From assembly GCA_903813345.2 (NCBI GenBank), contig CAIIXF020000010.1:22147181-22211180 (forward strand): DNA of 64,000 nt. The letters run 5' to 3'. Below the pieces are notes generated by a model. That model saw only the letters and a program-made list of their open reading frames with translations, ran no database searches and was not told the DNA's origin. This document shows, piece by piece, positions 51,584 to 64,000 of the stretch (its first letter is position 1; each line of letters opens with the position of its first letter). Origin of the DNA: Owenia fusiformis (lineage: Eukaryota; Annelida; Polychaeta; Sabellida; Oweniidae). Position numbers and translations under genes: made by a program.

Positions 51584-54500
51584 TTACATCAATGGTACTT
51601 TAGTTTCCATCTCATGCGCTTTTTCCTCTTCATTTTCATCGTCTATCTCAACATCATCATCATACAAAATCGTCACTGTCCTTGTTTTGTACCAGATGAA
51701 CGCGTAGCAAAAACACGTCAGGAACTTGAGTCCCAGGGTTAGCAAGTGAAGATTGTCTCTCATGGGGTCAGTTGCGTATAGCCAACAGGCTCCCTTTTTA
51801 CCACTCTGGCAGCTATTCTTTTGTACCAAACAGACGCCGTCCAATAAATTGCCGTACACCACAGGGGATGGTAGACCTGCAATAGAACATGGAAGTTTGT
51901 ATAACATTTACAATGGAGATTCCATCAAGTTTTTTGTATGTACAGCTGGCGTTTTGACTCTAAAATGCAATGGAATAATTCTCTTTACTGTGAAGTCTTT
52001 TTGAATTTTTCGTGGGTCGCATCTTTTAACAATTTGACCGGCTTAGTGCTTAATTGAACGGATAATTTGAATCCTATATAATAAATCGCAAAGTCTTTGA
52101 TGCAACGTACGTACAACTACTCTCTATTGAACAATATCTCTACCAGCCAATAAAACATTGAAAGTAATTCCAATATGTTAAAAGTTTGATTTTCATAGAT
52201 TATTGTGTTATCAATGTAAGTATTTTAACAAAAATGAACAAAGATGCCATCTATTAAAAATCAGACCATACTTACTGAATAGCGAGATGATACAGGTACT
52301 TAGGCCAAACGCCAACGCCCTATCGTCCTTGTTCACGCATCTGAAAAAAGACACAGATATTTTAACGATTGAATACAATTTGACGTGTCATAGACTTTGA
52401 ATGCTTCGTATTGGTATATTTGTACAGTCAGATCTTTGCTGAAGTATAAACATGTTTTGCCCAATTTGGAATTCATATATTGAAGTACATAGTGCGTTTG
52501 TGTCAGCCTTGTGCATCTGTACTTCCGCGAAATCTTCTGAATACGTGCTCTTTCCGTATGATGAGAAAGATGGCCACTATATATCGTATGTATCAACATG
52601 AAATCTACCCAAGTTTCTTTGGTGACATGCATAACAATCGGATTTGACCGGTCTTCGTTTCGAAAATAAATCATCACTTATCTCTTAAAAATGTTAATTA
52701 GTTATTGATGGCGAGGTAAGCCGGTTACGGTAGCCATTCCGAAGAAACATAGGCCCAAAACCGAACAAGAACGAACAAAGGCTTTCTAACTCCTTGGTCT
52801 GAATTTCTAGCCTACCTTAAATTGATTCTAACCAGAGGGACTCTAGGAAGCATCGAGACAAATGTCAATACAAACGAGATGACAGCATAGGGTATCATTA
52901 AACTACAATAGCCGGGACATAGACCGGGACTAACATTGCCACCTCCCGAGCAGCCACAACCACTAAACGTCTGGAAGGTAAAGCAGTTCGTAAAATATGC
53001 AGTAGAAAGAATTCTGAGTGACCTTTTTGAATACAAGTGTATACAGTTGTCTTTTATCGAATCTTTAATTTCTTGCACAGTTTCAATTTCATAGGTACTT
53101 TGAATTTTCCGTCTGCTCTGTCGTCAAATCATTTAAAAACTCATATACAAACAGTTGTTTTGTTATCATTTACCAAACAGGCGATTCAATTCATCATTAT
53201 TCTCAAAATTATTCCAAATCTAGTAGGATAATAAATCACACTGATAATGTATGTAAAGGCAATCAAGAAATGACTCAAATAATGGCAAAGACAATATGAA
53301 TTTGCGGTTTGAAAACATATCATACATCATCGTATGGACAAAAGAAAATCCAAGAAGATCCTATCAAAACAAAACAAAATATTTTAAAAATAGAAGTTTT
53401 TCTGGGTCAGGCTATATCAGCTTTCCATCAAGAGAAACTTTTTAAATTCTGGAAAGGTAAAATTTAAATTTGAATCGGATTATTTTCAACATAGTTAGAA
53501 TTGAACTATTTTCAGCATAGTTAGCACTGCCATAGTGCCATACATAAGCCACAACATATGAATAAAATGTATTTAGTACCTCATTGACAAAGGACGTGCA
53601 GCCCGCATGGCACGTGGAATAGTAATTTAGACCATCTTCACCACAGACGGGTTCATAGTTCACACCTTCACAGGCACAGTCGCCAATACAGCTGCTATTA
53701 CCACTGTAACACGTACATTTTAGGTAAAAAGCGTTTTCCTAGGAGAGAATGGTACTTCGTGTATAGGGGGCTGGTAAAAAGCTTTCAAAATGCGCAAAAC
53801 ACCCTAGGTGAATATTTCTGATACATCTACCATCTGTCTAGTAATTCGTTTCAATCTCACATAATACGCAAAGGGAAAATAATTACATTGCTTTAGATAT
53901 AGCTCGATATTACTACACAGAATACTAGAATCTCAATTACCTTTGATTTACTCCCACTACGGAAGTCTGTGGACATCTAAAAGCGAGAAGGCTTCCAAAG
54001 CAAACTGTTACGGCGAGTGAAGTAATGCAGATGAACGCTGAGATTCGCTGAGTGGACGTCTTTAGCCTAGACGCCAACCAACCACTTGCAAAGGTACCAA
54101 GCGAGACAGCGAATGCGCCCATAGTTCCTAATCAGATAAAACATGTTCAAGATAATGTTACATGTGTAAACGCTTCTGAGGTAACATTCGCGAATTCAAC
54201 TGCCAGCTGACGGATAAACCTACTAAATCTTTGGTCAACTCATTTAAATATGAATAATACCTGCCACTATTCCATTCATATTTGAATGAGTTGGCAATAA
54301 CAAAGTAGGTTAAACCCTAGGAGCAGTTGTACGTGTGCAAACCATACCGAGCTTAACAAGGAGTATGTAACTAGCGCATGGTGAGACACTCACATAGATC
54401 GTTATATAGAATAATGTCAGAAGTCGGAGACTTTGTATCTCAAGATCATTTATCGAAAATAGACAGTTATGGCTGTGCCGAGTTTTCTCCATGAAAAGGG

Positions 54501-57304
54501 ATATAATACCTGCAATAATGCTAGCCATAGATGTGGACACTCTGAAGTGAGCCTCTAAAAATTTCGGTACGAATGCGACCCAGCCAACAATGACAAAGAC
54601 GTCCAGACATACTGAGATGACCAAAGCAATATATACTGAATTGGTCAACAACCTTCCAATCGCTTTGGGTAGATCTGAAAAGAAGACAAAGCGTGTCATT
54701 ATAAGTCATCGGGAGTTGTTCATGAAAGAATGGTAGCGCAACCAACCGATTTACGTATATCCTCTTAAGTGCTACTATTTTTATATATGCTTAAACTACA
54801 GAGTATGGGTTTGTGTAAAAAAACGGGTGACCGGGTACCTGGTCGACCGGGTATCTAACGTTCCTAGCAGGGTTACCAACTTTCAAAGTTCCACATTTCC
54901 CCCGATATATAGTAGCGAATTGACTTGACAGAATTAGCCTACCGAGTGCACTGCTGTTCGATATTTTTACCATATATACGAGACAGACAGTGACGTCCAT
55001 GTCACGATGCTCATAAGTAGCATATAAGTTCCTAGAAGACGTTGCACATTTTCGTTCTTTACACATCGAGGCAACGTCAACATGAGACGTTGTTGTAACG
55101 TCTCCGTAAAGTTCGTTAGTGTGGAAAACATAACAAACAGGAACGTTTGATTTTTTACTACATTGGTCCATATGTGACGTAACTCAAATTTTAATATCAA
55201 AATATTTGTTGGTGGAAAAAAACTTTGTGTTCTCACTAAGTCGGTTCATTTCCGACGTATTGTTAACGTTAAAATTGAATGTTGTTGAAACGTTTTTTCG
55301 ATTTGGAATAACCTCAAAACGTGACGTTAATAATGACGTTCATGGACCGTATTGATCTGACGTTATTTAAATATTCAGCAAAACGTCGATGGATGGTTGA
55401 ATTTCAACATTGTGGAAATGGCTTCAAAATATTTGTGAGTTAAGGAAACGTTACAAAGACGTCAATATGTTCTCACTAAATCGGTTCATTACCGACGTTA
55501 TTTTAACGTTAAAAGTTAACGTTGTCAAAACGTTCTTACGATGTGAAATAACCTCAAAACGTGACGTCGAAAATAACGTACATGTATCGTCCAGATCCAA
55601 CGTTATTAATAAAAAAATTCCTAACCCTGGAACGTTAAGTACCCGGTCATCCGGTTACCCGGTCACCCGGTTACCCGGTCACCCGGTTTTTTACACAAAC
55701 CCTCGGAGTATGTCTCGTCATATATGAGGTTAAGGTATACCAGGGTATGCCTATCACAACCAAGTGAATGGGACACATTGCATGTACATGGCTCTTACCC
55801 TTCAATTCGAACACAGCTTGTTTAGTAACTGGTTTCTTATCGTCGAGGTGATTTTTCTCTTTGTTAGCCTTTTTCCTATCGCTAGGTGTCTTGAATGTTT
55901 TAGGGAAGAACAACATGGGTATGCCATTCAGTGTTGTTAAGACTGCTATGACTGGGAAACCAAGCCACCAGGCGCCTATCCAGCGAGGATCTTGAGGTGT
56001 CATATCTGTCGCTGGAAAGAACAAAGGGTAGGGATGCCTGATTTTTATTTCAACAAGACACATATTAATAAATATCACACTTGAAAATCAAAATGGCCGC
56101 CTTGCTAATTACACAACATGTCCAAAATCTAATTAGATCTTGGTACTAGTCTGCTCTTACATCTTTAAAATGCCATCGTGCCCCATTGATGTCCGACTTT
56201 GCATACAATAGCTCAAATATAGCCATTTTATTACTTGTGGAGACACGCAGTGCAATCAATACTGTTTGCTACTCACGCTGTAAGTCCTCTGGATAAGAAG
56301 TAGCCCATGCTCCAATGAAATAACCAAGGACGGGGGACAGGGATCTTAATGCGAAAAACAACCCTGCAATCAAAGAAACATTATTAAAGCAATAGGGAGT
56401 TTGCAAACCAAGTTTTTGTATTAAAAATATGCAAAAGTTGGCACGCATCTTATGTATTTTTAAAAGGCGATTACTTTATCGATTCAAGATAAGCTTATGC
56501 GTAGCTGAGTAACTCACCCAAGAAAAATGATAAATCTTTCCTGCTGGCGTTGTCATCAATGTAAGTCATGCCAAGGGTCCAGAACGGGGCAACCCCCATA
56601 CCAAAGAACAGTTGGGCAACAACAAAAAATCCAAAAGCTACTGTATTGGCCCGTTGTGCATCTTTCTGTTCGTTACCACAGTTTGCACTCGCACCATCAG
56701 TAAAGTTCGCAACACGGTTTCTATTAGGCATACACAATTCTTCTTCAGGAGTGTTCGTTGCAATAAACTGGTATGTCCTATTTGAATGTGACCCGACTAT
56801 TGCATTGAATTCCCCAGTGGGCTGGACCTCGACCTGAAGGTCATCTTTCAATGGGAAGCTGCGATTACGTTGTATTAAGTAAGGCATTGTCCAGAATACC
56901 ATGGAGATAACCATCAACATGGACGCCACGAAAAAAATTCGAGGTTTATGGGCGTGCCTTCCGAAGTGACTGACAAGAATACAGCTAGGAAGAAGAGCGA
57001 CATTGTCAATAGTAAGCAAGATGCCCGATGTTGAACTGGAAAAGGAGAATCTTTTTTCGATCGTGCTGAGATTTGCGTACAAATACGTACCAAATAGTCC
57101 GTAGCAAACTCCAAATAAACACAAGGAAATAACAAAAATTCTAATGTCAGCAAATTTTTGTAAACATTTAGGTTGCCATGACCCTATGCCACAGCCTGTG
57201 TCACTGTACTCATCATTTTTTGATTTATTAGTCTCGGTCACGTGATGGTCAGTTTGTTCTTCTTCTGCACTATTTTTACTCAATGACAAGTTTTGATCCT
57301 CCAT
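51584..57304 (-). CDS. Organic anion transporter (SLCO/OATP family), 691 aa
   Basis: Nine coding exons on the minus strand: 56518-57304, 56277-56363, 55799-56011, 54510-54674, 53941-54127, 53580-53703, 52816-52970, 52276-52340 and 51584-51876 (2,076 bp). Family features are clear. TM1 (FVISLCLFGVCYGLFGTYLY) follows a hydrophilic N-terminus. FGMGVAPFWTLGMTYIDDN is the TM4 region. The OATP superfamily signature DPRWIGAWWLGF sits at the start of the 55799-56011 exon. A Cys-rich Kazal-like extracellular loop (CIGDCACEG, PVCGEDGLNYYSTCHAGC, GCGCSGG) lies between TM9 and TM10. PSPVVYGNLLDGVC precedes the last helix. OATPs are 12-TM plasma-membrane carriers of bile acids, steroids, thyroid hormones and xenobiotics. 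The C-terminus is acidic and ends ETKVPLM. For the 53580-53703 exon the best-phased acceptor is GTTACAG ending at 53704; a better-looking TAG site at 53738 would break the frame with the preceding donor. The orthologue within the family is not determined. Confidence 0.93.
54190..54316. repeat. About 120-bp dispersed element, copy 2
   Basis: Shares AATTCAACTGCCAGCTGACG, AACCTACTAAAT, CATTTAAATATGAATAATA and ATTTGAATGAGTTGGC, in the same order, with 20742-20858. The ends AACCTACT and AGTAGGTT are inverted. It lies in the SLCO intron between the exons at 54127 and 54510. Confidence 0.6.
54807..55702. mobile_element. 896-bp foldback element with AACGTT-rich core
   Basis: GGGTTTGTGTAAAAAAACGG at 54807 is mirrored by CCGGTTTTTTACACAAACCC at the right end. 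Each is followed inward by tandem ACCCGGT/ACCGGGT heptamers. The core holds two direct copies of about 240 bp (starting near 55230 and 55469), with TGTTCTCACTAAGTCGGTTC, AACCTCAAAACGTGACGT and many ACGT/AACGTT palindromes. It is noncoding and lies in an SLCO intron. Confidence 0.8.
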
Positions 57305-60300
57305 TGCAAATGTTGCAGTTCCTGTGAGAGTTGTCGAGAAAAATGTTTTTAACTCCTGGTCCGTTTTGGCTTATCCTGTAAATAATAATGCTAATTCGCT
57401 CGACTAATTCGTCAGTTTGTTTCTTTGATGGATCATCTGTATTTATGATGCTTGCCAAATCTGCTTATCACATAAGGTAGTTATAAGCTTACACCACTAA
57501 AAATAACGAGAGCACTAATATATGTATACTCTTTTATATGAAAATGTTTAATATCACGTTCGTTTATTTGTATTTGATTTTCAGTGTGATATCACGAAAA
57601 TACATAAAGCTGAACACTCGACATTTCTCATGTGCTACAATAAGTAGTTATAAGTTGCCAATGACCCAAATTGCACTGTCATTCATAAAAACCGATCACG
57701 AATGTTATATCAATAAGAAAATGTCACGTGTATACACATGTGTACTTTGAAAAACAGTATACCGTTGACTATTAAGGTAAATGTGTAAGTTTGGAATTGT
57801 ATGCAATCCTCATTGGAGAAATGTTATTTTCAAATATGAATTTCTCATTTCTGACATAGTCTACATTCTTTCAATTTTTCACAAAGCGTGTACCAATATA
57901 CCTGGAAAAGAGTGAAAATAATACTATCTTTTTAAAATGTATGAAAAATTTGTTAAAGTAGGTCACTGAATTTTCACGTTTATATACATTTTATAAAAAA
58001 ATATTCTCCACTTCTTTCGGGGTACATTAATGCACTCTTTGTGCAAAACTGAGAGATGTTAGATAATGTGAGAACAGAGTTCGTATTTAAAGAGTAACAT
58101 GTGACTCCATAAGGATTGCATTAAAATGGTATAAATTACACACTTACCTTAATGGGGTTTATTGTAAATGTTGGATATGTTTCATGTATCCCCAAAGCAA
58201 TCACATTATATCGCGATACAATCGTAATGTTTTGCGTATGAGAGTGTATGAGAAACAATATATACGTATAGTGCGTAAGTGGCAGAAGTCGGGGGCTTTA
58301 AGTAGGGCCAGCAAAGACAGTATGTTAATTTAGATGCCCATTCGGCCACATGTTCCATACAGGAGTTATGTGCATGTGCAACAAATATCTATTCAGTAAC
58401 CTTAACTTCCTACAGCACATAATTTGACGATTTTCAGCCACAATTTCAGTGTTGAAATACCTATTTCAGTATGCTTAAAGTGTTTAAGAAGTCATGTAGA
58501 AATTATGAATGAAATAGGAATTTTTGGTCAACAAGTGAAATGAAGAAACCAAACGTATAATTCTTATCCAGTTATTTTGTCCCCATTGCGCATTCAAGCA
58601 GATGTTTATCATATTTTCAACTTTTTCAATATCGCTGTTTAATGATATACGATCTACGTTTTGCCTGATAAAAATACAAATAGTAAACTACCCACCTATC
58701 TTTCCCGGCTACCTTTTTAGTGCTTTACAACGTAGAAGCATTGACGCCCTGGTCTGGAAACGTGATCCTATTTTATCACATGTACGGGTATGTCTTTCGT
58801 TTTTGTTGTTTTGCATTGCTCTCGACAAATTAAATAGGGCACAAGTACAAAGGTATTCATACTAATATGACAATTGCTTAGTAAACAACTGGTGTCATAA
58901 AATTATTGAAATTATTCAAACTGCTGAACTTTGTTCTTTCTCATTATTTGAACTTCTTTATAAATGAACAACTACTACTTATAGTAATATAAACATGGAC
59001 ATTGGTACAGGTAATCCAACGAATGTAGAACCGACAGATCCCTCTCACATTTCCAAAGCTTCCAAATTGTGGACAAATGGTTCTTGATCGAAGTGCAACG
59101 AGACCCTTGCAGATGAAGGACGGGTGCAAAATAACATGGGTGCAAAGCATGGGTTCAAGGGGAGCAGTTTCCAGTAAAGGAGCAGGTCATTTTACAAGAA
59201 ATTTCAGTATTTTCACACAAATTATTTTTTAACTGACAAGTTGCTTATTCGCAGAGAAAATGAATCAGTACGTGCAATGACAGTGTCAATCCAGCACTGA
59301 ATCGTGCTTCCGCACGAAATTAGTCTATGATCTAATTCGAAGTTACTAAAAAGGTGCGAAACTTCTACACTCGGAATGATCGTTTTTCCATTATAACCTT
59401 TTAACGTGTTATAAGGAAGGCTTCTATAATTATTTTCCTGGATCATCTAAATACAGCATAAAATATATCTTACTTCAAACAGGTTGGCCTTTTTTGTTTA
59501 ATTTTTTAAATAATAAAAAATAACTATTATCAATGTGGCGGAGCAAACAAGGCGGCGGAGCAAAATGATTTTATCGATTTTCTTTGATTTCTAACCCTTT
59601 CTTGCCCAAGGGGCATAAATAATCATTGAAACAATCAATCTTGATTCATTCATAAATGACATACATACTTGTAGAGGCCAATTAAAATATTTTTAATATT
59701 CTGATAAAATCATTTTGTTCCTTACCTAAACAGCTGTAAGCAGAGGGAATTCGATCGAAAGCATTTTCTTTACAAAATACAAAAGCGCTTTTTGCTATAG
59801 ATTTTCTTTAATTTTTCAAAAAATGCTCCTCTGCCACCCCAGTTTTTACTTTATTTGACCTATTTTCTGACAAAAGTTGATACGCACGATTCCTTAGATA
59901 ATTTTGAGCAAGCTTCCCAATGGGATATTGCAGACGTCGAAATAGGTGTGCCAAAGACTCCATACCGTCTAAGAACCGTTTGAGGTCTATTTACAAACGG
60001 GTTTAAACTGATTAAGAACGTATTAAAGACTGCTTATTAACGAGTTAGCCAAAATATAGGTATCACACCAAACAAGTTGCCACTGCGTTTTTCAAAACTG
60101 GTTTTAAACTGTGTGCGAACGGAATGAACGTAGCTGTAACTTTCTAAGGACTATTTAAGAACTGCATGACGGGAAGGTGATTTTAGAATTCTGAAATGAT
60201 TCACAATTCGATGGCGACCATACCGTTCTGTAATCAGGTCATGATGACCTTCTAGACTAAAGGACGCGTTATACGACGTTGTTCACCGATGTGGTGCGAC

Positions 60301-63196
60301 CTGAACGATCTGTGAATGAGATGGACGTATTGAAGACTGTTTATGAAGGAAGTAGCTAATTATTTTAGACATATTTCCCGACCACAGCCAGATAAAGCCC
60401 GTTTTACGACGTTTTCGGAGGACTGGCAAGAACGGGTAAGAACTAGTTTGGTGTGATAGGGGGGTTACCGCCCTACTATCACACCAAACTAGTTCTCACT
60501 ACGTTCTCGAAAACGGGCTTCAACTGTGTACGAACGGACTGGACCTACTAAGAACCGTTTGGGATCTATTTACAAACTTCATCGAACGTACTCGAACGGG
60601 TAGGTCCTCTAGAACTTAGACAATGCTCAAAATGTTCTCGTGGTCGTCACGTTCTACAATTAGAACGAGTGACAACGTACTAACGACGAGCTGGACGTAC
60701 TACGAACGGAACCGTCGTACATCAATCCTACTAGGGACGTTTTAACAACGAGTTGAACTGTCTGAGGACGTGTTGAGAACGAGGTAGAACTAATTGCAAA
60801 CGGGTTTAAACTGATTAAGAACGTATTTAACACTGCTTATGAACGAGTTAGCAAAAATATAGCTATCACACCAAACAAGTTGCCACTGCGTTCTTCAAAA
60901 CTGGTTTTAAACTGTGTGCGAACGGAATGAACGTAGCTGCAACTTTCTAAGGTCTATTTACGAACTTTATGAACGTTCTCAGACGGGAATGTGATTTTAG
61001 AATTTTGAATCGATTCAAAATTCGATGGCGACCATACCGTTCTGTAATCAGGTCATGTTGACCTTCTAGACTAAGGGACGCGTTCTACGACGTTTCACAC
61101 CGACGTGGTGCGACCTGAACGAACTGCGAACGAGATGGACGTATTGAAGACGGTTTAAGAACGAAGAAGCTAATTATTTCAGACATATTTCCCGACCACA
61201 GCCAGATTGGGCCCGTTTTACGACGTTTTCGTAGGACTGGCAAGAACGGGTAAGAACTAGTTTGGTGTGATAGGGGGGTAAGTAGCGCTTATTTTGCATG
61301 CGCGCCATACACATTGCCCTACTATCACACCAAACTAGTTCTCACTACGTTCTCGAAAACGGGCTTAAACTGTGCACGAACGGATTTGACGTACTAAGAA
61401 CCCACTAAGAACCGTTTGGGATCTGTTTAAAAACTTCATGAAACTACTAGAACGAGTAGGTCCTCCAGAACTTTGAGCATGCTCAAAATGTTCTGGTGAT
61501 CGTCAAAACGTTGCCGAATCGGTTTTGAACTGTGTACGAACTGAATGAACGTAACTGCAACGTCTACGGTCTGTTTACGAACTTCATGGACTTTCCCGGA
61601 CGGGGAATGTGATTTAGAATTTTGAATCGATTCAAAATTCGATGGCGACCATACCGTTCTGAAATCAGGTCATGATGACCTTCTAGACTAAGGGACGCGT
61701 TATACGACGTTGCACACTGATGTGGTGCGACCTGAACGAACTGCGAATGAGATGGACGTATTGAAGACTTATTTCCCGACCACAGCCAGATTGAGACCGT
61801 TTTACAACGTTTTCGTAGGACTGGCAAGAACGGGTAAGAACTAGTTTGGTGTAATAGGGGGGTTACCTGTATTGATCAATGGACTTTGCGTTCACGGTTA
61901 TGTTGTGAAAAATATTGCAGGCTTAATGTCTCCAATATCATCTTCAAATCGTCACTTCAGCTTCATAGAAATATTGTCCTGATATGCGAATATAATAGAA
62001 TATAAATACAATAGAACTTAATCAATGTATACAAAATATATCTATTCATCAGATTAAAATACATACTTAATGTTACTTCTTAAAGGGATCGGAAGTACAT
62101 GTAGAAGGGAGAGGGATGGGATTACAACTGATAGGTCCAATATCTTACTTGTAGACTGCATCTGGCTTATAGCTCCTTGATCTAGGTAATAGGCCCTTTT
62201 CCTCACTTACAGGCCCTTTATCCGCCTTACATGTTCTATATCTTGCTTAAAGGCCCTTTTTGCAGCATATAGGCTGATAGGGGCAAACTTACAATGATTG
62301 ATATTTTCAAATATAGTTAAACTCTGTTATTCTACCAAAGCCAACGCCATATGTGTTAATATCAACCACATTTATTGTGAGCTATTTTAATGTTAACGCA
62401 ACTGGTTATCATGACCATGCGTTACACTCTGAAAACATTGCTTATTAATTCTTAAAAACAGCTTTAATGAATGCATCTTATTATGTCCTTATCATTTGTA
62501 TCCTCCAACACACTGATCAAATTAACGTTGTTGATATGTTGTTGGTGGAAAATATGTTGAAAGATTTGGCAGAAAGTTCCCTTTGGGGTTACCTTTTAAA
62601 TGACAGACAACGAACACATCAGACGAAATATTGTTATTTTTGTGGGGAATTTAGATTTTGCTGTCCAGTATTTTGTATCCTCTAAACAGTAAAGATTCAG
62701 CTATGCACCACTACGAAATGAAACTAATCCAATGTAGTATTTAAATGGTTGTTATATAAATTCTCAATTGTATCTAGTTTCTAAGTAAAGTGAATGTGTT
62801 GAGCATGTGTTGGAGGTTACAAATCATATGGACATAATAAAACTTGTTCTTTTGAAATATCAAGCAAATCCCTTTTGAGAGCTGGTTACAAACATACTTT
62901 ATGAACAACTTGGAAATCATTGAAACACATGATGCATTATTTGTTATGTTGTCTGAGTTTATATTAGCAAACTATGCTTTATGTTTAAAAAATCATTGTT
63001 AAAGCTGTTTTTAAGAATTAATAAGCAATATTTTCAGTATATATTGCATGGTCATGTTAGCCAGTTGTGTTGACATTAAAATAGCACAAATTAAATGTCA
63101 TTGATATCAACACACACGGCGCAGGCTTTGGTAGAATAACAGAATTTTACTATATATGAAAATATCAATTAAATTTGGCCATAGGTATATTTCATT
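57305..63196. other. Intergenic region upstream of SLCO
   Basis: This must hold the SLCO promoter and 5' untranslated exon(s). On the minus strand TATTTACAG precedes 57376, so the coding exon may begin there. Apart from the repeat array at 60060-61857, which is about 1.8 kb long, I see only AT-rich sequence and short chance frames. Confidence 0.4.
60060..61857. mobile_element. Array of three related inverted-repeat elements (CTATCACACCAAAC ends)
   Basis: CTATCACACCAAAC or a close variant starts at 60060, 60476, 60863 and 61322; its inverse GTTTGGTGTGATAG ends at 60459, 61273 and 61857. This defines units of about 400, 411 and 536 bp with the same core order: AACGGAATGAACGTA, TTCGATGGCGACCATACCGT, ACCTTCTAGACTAA, GTGGTGCGACCTGAACGA. 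An extra left half lies at 60476-60862. The core is CpG-rich with spaced AACG and ACGT motifs and has no transposase frame. Confidence 0.85.
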
Positions 63197-64000
63197 TTAC
63201 ATCTGGACAACGGTGACACCATTTTTGACTGGTTTTGACATTTCACCTAATAAAGCATTAACCTCATTCACTGCAGTACTGGCCTTGACTTTTGACTTTA
63301 GTCCTTTTTTAGTGGCCTCCACACTTGCATGATCATCTAGTTCAATGTCTGAAAGTACCACATCTTTCACAGGTGCAGCGGTCGACTCAGAGACCTCAGA
63401 TCCATTCAGTTTATTGTTTGTATCTGTTTGACCTGACTCAAGATATTTCTTTTCAGAGGAGAGTTTTGTATGAGTGGTTTTATTTCTTAAAAGTCGATAT
63501 CGCTCTATTTTATCAGACTTTGAGGCTTGATTGTGATCCTCATTATTGTGTGCATGATGTCTCAGGATTGTGATTTCAGGATTGTTAATCATTGTATAAG
63601 CAATTTGCCAACGTCGTCTTATTCTTACAGATCTTAGCTGCGCTTCTGTCTTGGCTGAAATAAACAATCCTTGTACTTTTTATGCAACATGTTATCGTCC
63701 AGATTAAATCCAACAGGTCCAAAGATACACCCTCTAGAAGTGTACCGATTATTTTCAGAGGTATCTGTATAAAGTATACTCATTAATTTCAGTGTTACAA
63801 AAAGACTGGGGATAAGCTACATGTATTGAAAAACCTTGGCAAAGCATTCTTGTTAAATATCACATAGGTGATAATGTGTAATGATCACTTGTAAAAAATT
63901 ATTTTAAATCTGGACTGATTCATTGTAGGGATGTAGGCATACCATCTGTGTATCTGACTCCCACACATTCGCTCTCATCATCTTCTACGCTGGTTCTCCT
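63197..64000 (-). CDS. 3' end of an unrecognised gene (two exons, continues right)
   Basis: The last exon, 63197-63654, has acceptor TATTTCAG and stop TAA. The preceding exon runs from the window edge to donor G|GTATGC at 63943; phases match (one base carried over). The joined reading is RRTSVEDDESECVGVRYTDA, then KTEAQLRSVRIRRRWQIAYT, then MINNPEITILRHHAHN, followed by a low-complexity polar tail (Lys, Ser, Asn, Asp) ending GVTVVQM. The basic Arg cluster followed by a short hydrophobic helix suggests a membrane-proximal or cytoplasmic C-terminus. I do not recognise the family. Confidence 0.65.

Noticed and set aside
55410-55727. 105-codon plus-strand frame
   Set aside because: It runs through the AACGTT-rich foldback element and its heptamer repeats; no domain.

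Overview
The window is nuclear DNA of an invertebrate animal. It is AT-rich, with intron-rich genes spread thinly between many short non-autonomous transposons. Every coding exon could be joined to its neighbours by GT/AG splice sites with matching phase. The gene set (a SWEET sugar transporter, a GPI-anchored lachesin/IgLON-like protein, a BTEB-type KLF, FSTL1 and an SLCO/OATP) fits a marine bilaterian. A lophotrochozoan (mollusc, brachiopod or annelid) is my best guess. That is inference, because no marker fixes the phylum.

Layout from left to right. 493-2756 (+) is the 3' part of a small single-pass membrane protein gene with two alternative last exons separated by a 30-bp satellite. 7115-11435 (-) is a complete six-exon SWEET gene (SLC50A1-like, 213 aa). 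13670-24418 (-) is an eight-exon, three-Ig-domain, lachesin/IgLON-like GPI-anchored cell-adhesion protein with two duplicated alternative last exons. Its introns are packed with foldback and inverted-repeat elements. 26826-29552 (+) is a single-pass membrane protein with half an EGF module that I cannot assign to a family. 33370-38803 (-) is a three-exon Kruppel-like factor of the KLF9/13/14/16 group with a visible promoter cluster upstream. 44310-50871 (+) is a follistatin-like 1 (FSTL1) gene whose first exon I could not place. 51584-57304 (-) is a nine-exon organic anion transporter (SLCO/OATP, 691 aa), tail to tail with FSTL1. 63197-64000 (-) is the 3' end of an unrecognised gene that continues beyond the right edge.

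The genes do not form a pathway; this is an ordinary animal gene neighbourhood. I found no tRNA, rRNA, CRISPR array or operon. The most interesting signals are two unrelated genes that each carry alternative last exons changing the membrane-proximal or cytoplasmic end, two copies of one 430-bp element about 31.5 kb apart with matching TTA flanks, a very clean 450-bp palindrome in the KLF intron, and a nested array of related inverted-repeat elements at 60.0-61.9 kb.
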